Positions 8,439 through 15,824 of a DNA stretch of 64,000 nucleotides are shown here, in pieces (position 1 is the stretch's first letter; every line of letters starts with the position of its first letter). A program made the translations under genes and the position numbers. This DNA comes from Sphingobacteriaceae bacterium (GTDB lineage: Bacteria; Bacteroidota; Bacteroidia; Sphingobacteriales; Sphingobacteriaceae). The notes under the pieces were generated by a model. That model had not been told where the DNA came from and did no database searches. It saw nothing but the letters and a program-made list of their open reading frames with translations. The stretch is taken from the NCBI GenBank assembly GCA_029266635.1, contig JAQSWM010000008.1, positions 62,001-126,000 of the forward strand, written 5' to 3'.

Positions 8439-9578
8439 TTATTTCACCAGCACAAAAGAATTCTCGTTATCTCCTACCCACCTGTATTTGCGCAGCGTGG
8501 TTTGCTGTTGCCCGTCCTTGGTTTTCTCATTGTGCGAGATATAGAAAAGGCCATCGCCCAGCGGGAATAAGCCGGTAGAGCCCCAGTCGAAATGCCAGCC
8601 GCGGGTGCCCGATTTTGCATCTTGTGGGCCAGCTTCAAACAAGGATAAAGTTTTCACCTTTTTCGTATCTCCGTACAATGGAATGCGGGTTTTTACAGGC
8701 TTCTTGCTCCGGTCGATTACAAACAGGTCGTAATTAGGATACTGAGGCTTTTCTCCGTGATACACGGCGGCAAACAAGTTTCCGGTGTATGAATCGTAAG
8801 CAAGGTTTTGTATGCCGTAGCGGGTGCTGCCGGTCTGAACGAAATACTTTTCCAGCGGCTTTTTGGGGCCAGAATGGTGAAGATTGCCTTGTGAAAGCTT
8901 CTGGGCATACTTGTCCCAAGCAGATACATCATATTTCATGATGATGTTATTGTCATTATCTGTGCGGTCTTTATCGCCATACACACCGTAAGCTACATAA
9001 AGATATTTTTTACTGTCCTTTGGCTTCCCGATCGCCGGCGCAAAAGCAACACCATCTATCCCCGAGCAGGCAAAGCGATGCTGGATTTCTTTATCACCCA
9101 CGTTTACAGTTGCCATGTAATCTTTTACCGCTTCCTTCACATACACTGTTTTTAAAAGATCATCCTTTTCGGCGTCCATGTTCGGGCGCACAATGCGTGC
9201 AGGATCAAAAATGGCTATATAAAATCCGTCTTCGTTTGCAGACTGTCCGCCAAGTTCCTTTTTGATGCCCTTTCCAATTGCGTCATTTTTATATTCCAGT
9301 GAGCCGTAGATTTTGCCGTCGTCGCTAACATCCAAATCTCCCAGGTGCCCCAGGAATCCGGTCACGCTGCCTATCAGCTTACCCGAAAGGTCCATTTTGA
9401 TCAGCTTATCCGTAAAGGAAAAATAGACATAGCCATTTACCTTATCCACCACGGTACCCTGAACATGCATAGGCCCTTGTTTACCTGAGTATATAGAATT
9501 TGGAAGGTTTACGTTTTGTGCCCGACAGATGTACGCCGTAGAGGCAATTATAAAAAGAGAGAGGATTATTTTCTTCAT
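8439..9578 (-). CDS. secreted protein of unknown function, probable beta-propeller
   Basis: 379 residues from the ATG at 9578, which begins a clean signal peptide (MKKIILSLFIIASTAYICRAQ); the longer open frame from 9626 would bury it. I do not recognise the family. Repeating beta-strand patterns (GYVYFSFTDKLIKMDLSGK, KYLYVAYGVYG, GNLFAAVYHGE, DGLFYISHNEK) suggest a six- or seven-bladed propeller. Trp-rich (GWHFDWGSTGLFPLG) and Asp/Asn-rich loops could bind a ligand. It is convergent with the PPC-domain gene, with one base between the stop codons. Function unknown; a periplasmic or surface role is inferred from the signal peptide. Confidence 0.75.
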   Translation of the reverse strand: MKKIILSLFIIASTAYICRAQNVNLPNSIYSGKQGPMHVQGTVVDKVNGYVYFSFTDKLIKMDLSGKLIGSVTGFLGHLGDLDVSDDGKIYGSLEYKNDAIGKGIKKELGGQSANEDGFYIAIFDPARIVRPNMDAEKDDLLKTVYVKEAVKDYMATVNVGDKEIQHRFACSGIDGVAFAPAIGKPKDSKKYLYVAYGVYGDKDRTDNDNNIIMKYDVSAWDKYAQKLSQGNLHHSGPKKPLEKYFVQTGSTRYGIQNLAYDSYTGNLFAAVYHGEKPQYPNYDLFVIDRSKKPVKTRIPLYGDTKKVKTLSLFEAGPQDAKSGTRGWHFDWGSTGLFPLGDGLFYISHNEKTKDGQQQTTLRKYRWVGDNENSFVLVK

Positions 9579-9750
9579 TGCGATATCAAGTGCTGCAAAG
9601 ATGTAAGTGTTTGAAGTGAAAAGCAAGCACTTAATATACGCTAATAGGTATTTAGAGCGGGTGGGTATCAGCTATATTACTTACAATTTTTCGGATGTGC
9701 TGTTTACAGTCTTAAACCAATGTAAATTTTACCCGCGTTGAGGCTCTTAA

Positions 9751-9782
9751 TTGCTGATTCGAGAGGTTTTCGTTTATCTTTG
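9751..9782 (+). promoter_or_regulatory. predicted promoter of the lone receiver gene
   Basis: TTG at 9751-9753, a 21-base spacer and TATCTTTG at 9775-9782, an exact -7 consensus. The ATG at 9804 follows after about 20 bases. Confidence 0.65.
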
Positions 9783-9803
9783 TATCAATCACTGTAACCT
9801 GAC

Positions 9804-10268
9804 ATGCCAGACAAAAAAATCACGGTTTTGTACGTTGACGACGAAGAGAACAACCTTATCTCCTTCAAGGCAACTTTCCGGATGAAGTACAATGTTTTAA
9901 CAGCCATCAGCGGCGATGAAGCTCTAAAAATCCTGGGCAGCAAGCCGGTAGAAATCATCATTACGGATCAGCGTATGCCAAACATGACCGGAATTGAGTT
10001 TCTTGAGCAGGTACTGGAAAAGTATCCAAACCCAATGCGAATGCTTCTTACCGGCTATGCCGACATGAACGCGGTAATTGATGCTGTGAATAAGGGAAAA
10101 ATATTCCATTACATGGCTAAGCCGTGGGTTGAGGAAGAGCTTGACAAAGCAATTGACAAAGCTTACGAAGCCTATATGGAGCGGGAAAACCTGAAAGATG
10201 AGAACGGTAAGCTGGCGGTTTCAAATGATCAGCTGGAATTTCTGCTACGGCAAAAGCTACTTTCTTAA
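9804..10268 (+). CDS. single-domain response regulator with coiled-coil tail
   Basis: 154 residues: a receiver domain (about 6-120) plus a short charged helix. The acidic pocket is Asp12-Asp13, phosphoacceptor Asp55 (IIITDQRMP), switch Thr83 (LLTGY) and Lys106 (AKPW), so it should be phosphorylatable. The DQRMP...LLTGY...KPW pattern is typical of HupR/RpfG-class receivers. It is strikingly similar to the receiver of the hybrid kinase at 10696-11781 (FKATFRM vs FKASFRM; NAVIDAVNKGKIF vs EAVIDAINRGNIF), and its tail resembles the kinase's linker helix. It is therefore probably a paralogue that lacks or lost the kinase part. Its stop codon overlaps that of the convergent regulator at 10265. Confidence 0.88.
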   Translation: MPDKKITVLYVDDEENNLISFKATFRMKYNVLTAISGDEALKILGSKPVEIIITDQRMPNMTGIEFLEQVLEKYPNPMRMLLTGYADMNAVIDAVNKGKIFHYMAKPWVEEELDKAIDKAYEAYMERENLKDENGKLAVSNDQLEFLLRQKLLS

Positions 10269-10687
10269 GCTTTAACTGAGTTGGGTGCGGACAGGCCGAT
10301 ATTGCTGAGCAAATCCCGGAACTTGGCTGTAGTGATCGGCTTTTCTATCATGCCTTTTATAGTTTCAAACTCGTTTACCATGTTGATGTATTTCTTATTC
10401 ATGGACGAGGTGATAGCTATAACATAATAGCTGTTCCGAATATGCTCCGGAAGTTTATTGAACTCAGCCACAAACTGGAATCCATTCATTATCGGCATAA
10501 TTATATCCAGCAAAAGAATGGTCTGCTCGAGACCGCCAGCCTCGCTTTTGCTAATATACTCCAGTGCTTTATGCGGATGTACAAACGTGGAAATACTTCC
10601 CTTCTCGCCCAGTTGCCTTATGGTTTTTGTGGCGACAAAACAATCGAGTTCTCTATCGTCAACAATTATAAATGACCGGTCTTCCAT
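10265..10687 (-). CDS. single-domain response regulator
   Basis: 140 residues, receiver domain only. Asp10-Asp11 form the acidic pocket, Asp61 is the phosphoacceptor (LLLDIIMPIMNGF), Thr93 is the switch residue and Lys116 the conserved lysine (EKP). There is no output domain, so it is likely a CheY-like relay or an adaptor. It is the last gene of the minus-strand run that starts at 15608 and lies 8 bases after the hybrid kinase gene. It shares four bases with the convergent receiver gene: the two stop codons interleave at 10265-10268. Confidence 0.88.
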   Translation of the reverse strand: MEDRSFIIVDDRELDCFVATKTIRQLGEKGSISTFVHPHKALEYISKSEAGGLEQTILLLDIIMPIMNGFQFVAEFNKLPEHIRNSYYVIAITSSMNKKYINMVNEFETIKGMIEKPITTAKFRDLLSNIGLSAPNSVKA

Positions 10688-10695
10688 TTTCTGTT

Positions 10696-11781
10696 CTACT
10701 TTGTAGGAATTACTACTTCAACTACGGTTCCCTCGTCTAAATTAGATTCCACCTGAATTTCCCCGTTCAATTTCATAGTAGCATCTTTTACATTGTACAA
10801 CCCGAATCCTGAGCCCGGTGCCTGAGCACTTGCTCTGAAAAACAGGTTGAAAACTTCCTGAATATGATGAGGCGGAATACCGATACCGTTATCTTTTACC
10901 CGGAAGGTTGCTACCCCCCTGCTCACCGAAATACTCAGGTCTACAAACTTGTTCTCGCTGTCAAGCTTCTGATATTTAAAGGCGTTAGATAAAAGGTTGT
11001 TCAATATGAGTTTCAGCGATAATTCATCGCAACGGAACGAGCCTTCCTGGTCAATTGTTGTGCTGAAATGAACTTTATTTACTTTTCCGTATATCTCGTA
11101 GATATCCTGAAGGTTTTTTACCAGTTCATCAAAGTCGATGACAGAAATATTAAGATCGCCGCGACGGATGCTGTAATAATCGTGCATGCTGCGGATGAAT
11201 TCGTCGAGCTGGTTTACAGACTTTTCCATTAGCCCGAGCATTTCCTTCAGCTCATGGATATCATCAGATTTTTGGGCAACATGAATGCCTCCCAAAACAC
11301 CGGAAAGCGGTCCGCGAATATCGTGGCTTACGCTGGTGGCAAACTTATCAAGTTCGTTATAGGCTTTTTGCAATTCAGCATTTTTGCTGCTGAGCATGGA
11401 ATTAGCCAGATAAAATTTGCTTGCCTCTTCAATTGCCGAAATGATATCTTCGTCCAGCCAGGGCTTCTTCACATACCTGAAAATATTGCCGCGATTGATA
11501 GCGTCAATAACTGCTTCTATATCAGTATAACCGGTTAACAGAATTCGGATTGGCAAAGGAAATTCGGTGCGGATTTCCTCAAAGAATTCCACACCGGTTT
11601 TTTCGGGCATGCGCTGATCACAGAAAATGATTCGAATGTCTGAATGTTTTCGCAGATGGTCAAGAGCTTCTTCGGACGTTGAAGCCGTGAAGACCATGTA
11701 ATCCATTCTGAACGAAGCCTTAAACCCGACCAGATTGGATAGTTCATCATCCAGGTACAAAATTTTAACACGAGTGGACAT
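10696..11781 (-). CDS. receiver-histidine kinase hybrid (REC-HisKA-HATPase)
   Basis: 361 residues, soluble. An N-terminal receiver (Asp11-Asp12, Asp55, Thr83, Lys106), a linker helix (about 118-147), a HisKA dimerisation domain with phospho-acceptor His153 (SVSHDIRGPL), and a HATPase domain with the N box near 261-266 (NNLLSNAFKY), G1 DNGIGI at 297-302 and G2 GSGFGL at 323-328. Having the receiver in front of the kinase suggests that an upstream kinase controls this one. The neighbouring membrane kinase is the obvious candidate, giving a relay that ends at the lone regulator downstream. That order is inference. All catalytic motifs are intact. Confidence 0.92.
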   Translation of the reverse strand: MSTRVKILYLDDELSNLVGFKASFRMDYMVFTASTSEEALDHLRKHSDIRIIFCDQRMPEKTGVEFFEEIRTEFPLPIRILLTGYTDIEAVIDAINRGNIFRYVKKPWLDEDIISAIEEASKFYLANSMLSSKNAELQKAYNELDKFATSVSHDIRGPLSGVLGGIHVAQKSDDIHELKEMLGLMEKSVNQLDEFIRSMHDYYSIRRGDLNISVIDFDELVKNLQDIYEIYGKVNKVHFSTTIDQEGSFRCDELSLKLILNNLLSNAFKYQKLDSENKFVDLSISVSRGVATFRVKDNGIGIPPHHIQEVFNLFFRASAQAPGSGFGLYNVKDATMKLNGEIQVESNLDEGTVVEVVIPTK

Positions 11782-11850
11782 TCCGGTAAACTTTGCTGCT
11801 TTACTGTGGTTTAGTGCTCTCTAAAACTGCCTTATACTTTCCCCGCGAAT

Positions 11851-13998
11851 TTAGGTTTCCTTTATTTCATGGACCTGCGGCAATTCTATTACAAAGGTAG
11901 TCCCTTTTCCCGGCTCCGACGTAAAACTAAGCTGGCCGTTATGTTTTTTTACCGTGTTGTATGCTATTGACATCCCCAAGCCGGTTCCCTCCCCCACATC
12001 TTTTGTGGTGAAGAATGGCTCAAAAATCTTTTTCTGCGCTTTCTCATCCATTCCGATACCATTATCCGAGATCCTGATTTCAACATTAGGTCCCTGCACA
12101 GTAGTAGTGATGGTAAGCTCGCCACCCGGCTGATCGCCCCATTGCTTTGCTACTGCGTAAGCAGCATTGGAAATAATATTGAGAAAGACCTGGTTCAGCT
12201 TTCCGGGAAAACATTCTATCATCGGCAGATCGCCAAAGTTTTTGATCAATTTAGTCTTGTTGCTGATGAGGTTTTTGGCAATGACCAGCGTAGATTCAAG
12301 CCCTTCATTGATGCCCGCTTTTTTCAGGTCATCTTCATCAACCCGCGAAAATATCTTAAGCCCTTTTACTATTTCAGCCGTTCTGGATGCTCCTTCATTG
12401 ATACCTTTCAGCAAATTGCTGATCTCCATCTTCAGATAGTCATAATCGAGCTCTTCCTTATACTCCTCAATTTCCTTCCGCTTCTCCTCGGTGGGCGAGT
12501 TTGAAAGGCCAATATCTTCCACCTTCTCCAGAGCCTCAAGCAATAGATTAACATCGCGTTTAAGCGGATTGATGTTAGAAGTGACGAAGTTTATCGGGTT
12601 GTTGATCTCGTGCGCAATGCCGGCCGTAAGCTGACCGAGAGAGGCCATTTTCTCCGATTCTACAAGCTGAGTCTGAGCCTGCTTTAAGTCTTCAAGAGTT
12701 GCGTGAAGGATGGTGTTTGATTCATTCAGCTCAACAGTCCGCTCAGTAACCCGTGCTTCCAGAATCTGATTCTGCTGGCTGATGATGCGCTCGTTTTCGC
12801 GGGAAATGGATAACGCTTCTGCCTGCGATTCTTCTTTTTCCCTTTTCAGGATGTTTATCCTGTTGGCTAGACCGAAAGAAAGCAAAGCCATTTCAATAGC
12901 GGATGAAGCTTGTACCGAATAACTGGTGAAGTTGTTATAAGGCAACGCTCCAGAATCTTTCAGCAAAAAGATGATAGCTCCAACCACAAGTATGGACCAG
13001 GCTGCAAAGAAATACTTGGCTGGGCTGTATCCTTTTCGCATCACGCGGAATGAAACAACAAGAAGGCATAATGAAGTGATGCTCGTTGTAATCTGCATCA
13101 GCAGAAAGCCAGCCTCGTCTAAGCCTATTGCTGTTAATACAATGCTCACTGCGAAAATACCCGCCAGCAACAGCATAAACTTATCTAAACGGTAAGCATA
13201 TTCATGTGTATGCAGGAATTTCTTGCAGAACAGAAGAGCAAAGATTCCGCTTAAACAAGCCAGATAAATAACGCTATTCTGTTCAAAATTCGGGGATGAA
13301 GGCCAGAAGTACGCAAAATTATACCCTTTTATACCTATCTGAGTTAAACCGATAAATATGGCATAAAGCACATAATACAGATAGCTTTCATCTCTAACCG
13401 AAATAAAAACAAAGAGGTTATAAATTACCATGATGAGCACAATACCCATGTAAACCCCGCTTATCAGATTGGTTTCTGTAAGCGACTCCCATAAGGTGAT
13501 AGGCTTATTGATGCTAACCGGAAGAATTATCTGCTTGGCGCTTTTTACCCGCAGATAATAAGTCCGCACCTGCGAAGGTGGTATATTAAGATCAAAAATG
13601 TAATTGGGATGTTTATATTTTCTTTGATCAAACTCCCATTTGTTACCCAATACTTCAGAGTAGTACTTGCCGTCTGCCGCCGGCGAAAAAAGTTCAACCT
13701 CATTAAGCAGTGGATATTCTACTTCAAGCAACAGATCGGAGTTACTGCTTTTATTTTCAACTGTAAAACGCATCCACAAACTCAACGGCAAAAAACCCAC
13801 ATTAGGAACATCCTGATTGTACGGTACAAATTTGTCGGAGCGCATAGCCTCCTCAAGCGTGTATTCTTTGGTGGTTGGCAAAGAAAAAAGCTGTTTGCCG
13901 ATGATCACCTTTTTGGTTGAGTTGCTGATGATAATATCAGCTTTCCCAGCTGTGCACAACAGAAGGATCAAAAAACTGCAGAGAAGTTGTTTAAACAC
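11851..13998 (-). CDS. 7TMR-DISM sensor histidine kinase
   Basis: 715 residues. A signal peptide (about 1-20) is followed by a periplasmic 7TMR-DISMED2-type domain (about 22-170, jelly-roll, often carbohydrate- or small-ligand-binding), then seven membrane helices (about 180-380), a coiled coil (about 385-450), HisKA with His463 (LGQLTAGIAHEINNP) and a C-terminal HATPase with DNGIGM and a GEGTGLGMSI G2 box. This is the only membrane sensor in the run, so it probably detects the signal for the cluster. It starts 9 bases after the methyltransferase gene and 69 bases before the hybrid kinase, on the same strand. Ligand unknown. Confidence 0.92.
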   Translation of the reverse strand: MFKQLLCSFLILLLCTAGKADIIISNSTKKVIIGKQLFSLPTTKEYTLEEAMRSDKFVPYNQDVPNVGFLPLSLWMRFTVENKSSNSDLLLEVEYPLLNEVELFSPAADGKYYSEVLGNKWEFDQRKYKHPNYIFDLNIPPSQVRTYYLRVKSAKQIILPVSINKPITLWESLTETNLISGVYMGIVLIMVIYNLFVFISVRDESYLYYVLYAIFIGLTQIGIKGYNFAYFWPSSPNFEQNSVIYLACLSGIFALLFCKKFLHTHEYAYRLDKFMLLLAGIFAVSIVLTAIGLDEAGFLLMQITTSITSLCLLVVSFRVMRKGYSPAKYFFAAWSILVVGAIIFLLKDSGALPYNNFTSYSVQASSAIEMALLSFGLANRINILKREKEESQAEALSISRENERIISQQNQILEARVTERTVELNESNTILHATLEDLKQAQTQLVESEKMASLGQLTAGIAHEINNPINFVTSNINPLKRDVNLLLEALEKVEDIGLSNSPTEEKRKEIEEYKEELDYDYLKMEISNLLKGINEGASRTAEIVKGLKIFSRVDEDDLKKAGINEGLESTLVIAKNLISNKTKLIKNFGDLPMIECFPGKLNQVFLNIISNAAYAVAKQWGDQPGGELTITTTVQGPNVEIRISDNGIGMDEKAQKKIFEPFFTTKDVGEGTGLGMSIAYNTVKKHNGQLSFTSEPGKGTTFVIELPQVHEIKET

Positions 13999-14007
13999 TT
14001 TACAGTT

Positions 14008-14772
14008 TTATTTAGTTGCAGAAGCTACCACAAGGTTGATAGAGCAGGAGAAATAGCCATTGGAATCAGCGTTGGTAAGGGCAGACAAGAAAGAATCGTA
14101 CTCTTCGCTGCTAAGCTCCTGTTTAGCTTTCATTTCTTCGATAATGGCACCGGTCCACAGATATTGATTGGCATCGGCAAGCTTCTTCAGAACGAAGGGA
14201 AATACTTCTATCCGGATATTAGAGAAGCTGGATTGTTCCAGATAAGCAGTCAATTTACGTGCAGCCGTACCGTTATTGATCTTAACTTCTGTGAGATATC
14301 TGTTTATCTTTCTTTCCACTGCCGTCGGGCCGTTGTAGAACGTGAGGTTTGGCCAATCGGTTTCTACAATCACCACGGGGCTGCCCGGGTTCAAGGCACG
14401 GTTTATTTCTGCAAACACTGCTTCCGGTTCTTTTAAATGCTGTATGAGGCGCTCTGCCCGCACTCCCGAAACACTTCCATCCTCAAACGGAATCTTGGTT
14501 GCTTCGGAAAGCATGAATTCAACATTCGGGCTTCCATTTGCAGATTCTTTTCCTTTATCCAGCAACAACTGATCGTGATCAACGCCGATCACCTTTACAC
14601 CATCTCCCAACATTTTCGAAAGGCCTATCACATCAAGCCCGATGCCGCAGCCCAGGTCAATAACGTTCCCCGAAGCAACTTCCTTAAACGCACTGTATGA
14701 ATATTCCTTGAGCTCTTTTAAAAACCGGCCTGTATCTTCGAGATAGCTGGCATTATAATGTTTATCAGACAT
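14008..14772 (-). CDS. class I SAM-dependent methyltransferase
   Basis: 254 residues, soluble. The SAM-binding motif I is VIDLGCGIGLDVIGLS (about residues 37-52), motif II VIGVDHD, then EATKIPFEDGSVSGVRAERLIQHL, as in the UbiE/COQ5-like Methyltransf_11 and 25 families that act on small molecules. The rest (helical C-terminus) is not diagnostic of a substrate. It lies in a tight minus-strand run between a GNAT-like enzyme (23-base gap) and a membrane sensor kinase (9-base gap). The placement suggests that it helps make or modify a compound sensed by the kinase, but a regulator-methylating role cannot be excluded. Confidence 0.85.
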   Translation of the reverse strand: MSDKHYNASYLEDTGRFLKELKEYSYSAFKEVASGNVIDLGCGIGLDVIGLSKMLGDGVKVIGVDHDQLLLDKGKESANGSPNVEFMLSEATKIPFEDGSVSGVRAERLIQHLKEPEAVFAEINRALNPGSPVVIVETDWPNLTFYNGPTAVERKINRYLTEVKINNGTAARKLTAYLEQSSFSNIRIEVFPFVLKKLADANQYLWTGAIIEEMKAKQELSSEEYDSFLSALTNADSNGYFSCSINLVVASATK

Positions 14773-14795
14773 GTGTATATTTAGTATTACTGAGT

Positions 14796-15608
14796 TTACA
14801 TGAGGTTTATTTTGCTCTCATCAGGAGCATTTTTGAAGAAACTCTGCTTCGCGTTAGCAATTACCTCTTTTAAATCCCACTTATCAAGGTTGGGTATCTG
14901 GGTTTCATAATGGATCTCGATCTCTTTTCTGCGAAGTTCTTCAACCCTGACAATATTCAGGTTTTCCCGAAGCTTGAAGATTGCATTCTTTTCCTCATCA
15001 TTAGCCTTAGATAGGGTGTCAGCATCTTTCAAGATCATTGTGGTAGCCACAAGGTCGAGCTTGGGATAGTAAAAAGTCCCGTCATTGCCGATGCTGGTTT
15101 CAATCTCGTAGCCGGCGTTTATGCCCATCTTCACCGTATAAGGTGCGCACAGGGCAAATACAGATTTCAATCCAATCTGGGTTGAAACCGCCACGCAGGC
15201 TCGCGACAGGAAAATACTTCCCACTCCGTAGCCTGCAATCTCCCTGGAATTCCAAAGGCCACAAAACTCCCCCGTGCCGTGCTGGGCATACTCATAAACA
15301 AGCTTAAAGATGGCCGGGTCGAGCGCACCGGTTGCCTCCTCAATGGGCAGCGGCTGGCTCCCTCCGGCTACGTGAATGCGGGCGCCGCCAAATACCTGCT
15401 TCTTATCAATAGACTCTACAATAATGACAAATGCGGCAGGATTCTTTGTCCATTCGTTTTTAGACGAAGTGACTTTGGTTACGCCGATGCTGGTTAGCAC
15501 GTGCTCATGCCCTTCTATAAACAGCTCACAGGCGGCGGGATCGTCAATTGCACGAAAAGCCCTTAACCTTACTATCGGGTTCCCTTTATCGTTCAGGCTG
15601 ATGTTCAT
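14796..15608 (-). CDS. GNAT-like N-acyltransferase, unknown substrate
   Basis: 270 residues, first gene of the minus-strand signalling run. I see a probable GNAT fold: a beta strand at VFGGARIHV, then ...GEFCGLWNSREIAGYGVGSIFLSRACVAVSTQIGLKSVFALC..., where G-Y-G-V-G sits as the acyl-CoA pyrophosphate loop after a strand, followed by a long helix and the 'INAGYEI' end strand. The order and spacing recall the autoinducer-synthase/FeeM branch of N-acyltransferases, but the similarity is by eye only. A charged C-terminal helix (about 205-255) has no counterpart I know. It may acylate an amine or amino acid. It could also be a non-catalytic relative. Confidence 0.6.
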   Translation of the reverse strand: MNISLNDKGNPIVRLRAFRAIDDPAACELFIEGHEHVLTSIGVTKVTSSKNEWTKNPAAFVIIVESIDKKQVFGGARIHVAGGSQPLPIEEATGALDPAIFKLVYEYAQHGTGEFCGLWNSREIAGYGVGSIFLSRACVAVSTQIGLKSVFALCAPYTVKMGINAGYEIETSIGNDGTFYYPKLDLVATTMILKDADTLSKANDEEKNAIFKLRENLNIVRVEELRRKEIEIHYETQIPNLDKWDLKEVIANAKQSFFKNAPDESKINLM

Positions 15609-15704
15609 GGATGGACAGGTAGTATTCTATTTCGGCCTCAATACGGGCCAATTGTCAAAAGTTGTGTGTTTGGAACAGCCGCAATAATCTGTCGCGGTAC
15701 GCCA

Positions 15705-15712
15705 CAAAGCTA
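15705..15712 (-). promoter_or_regulatory. candidate -7 element for the signalling operon
   Basis: CAAAGCTA on the plus strand, i.e. TAGCTTTG on the minus strand, an exact TAnnTTTG. It lies about 95 bases upstream of the GNAT-like gene's ATG. No TTG was found at the right spacing, so the assignment is tentative. Confidence 0.35.
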
Positions 15713-15792
15713 ATTATTATTTCAGTGTATATACTCTTGAGCTGATCTGCCGCAGACACCTTTTGAACAGCCACAAATTTAGCAAAAAAACC

Positions 15793-15800
15793 TATTTTTG
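15793..15800 (+). promoter_or_regulatory. candidate -7 element of valS
   Basis: TATTTTTG, an exact match to TAnnTTTG, 25 bases before the valS ATG at 15825. The TTTTG further upstream is too far (27 bases) to be a confident -33. The position argues for the start at 15825 rather than the in-frame ATG at 15798, which would lie within the element. Confidence 0.45.
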
Positions 15801-15824
15801 CCGTCCGCAAAGCCGGAGAACAAG

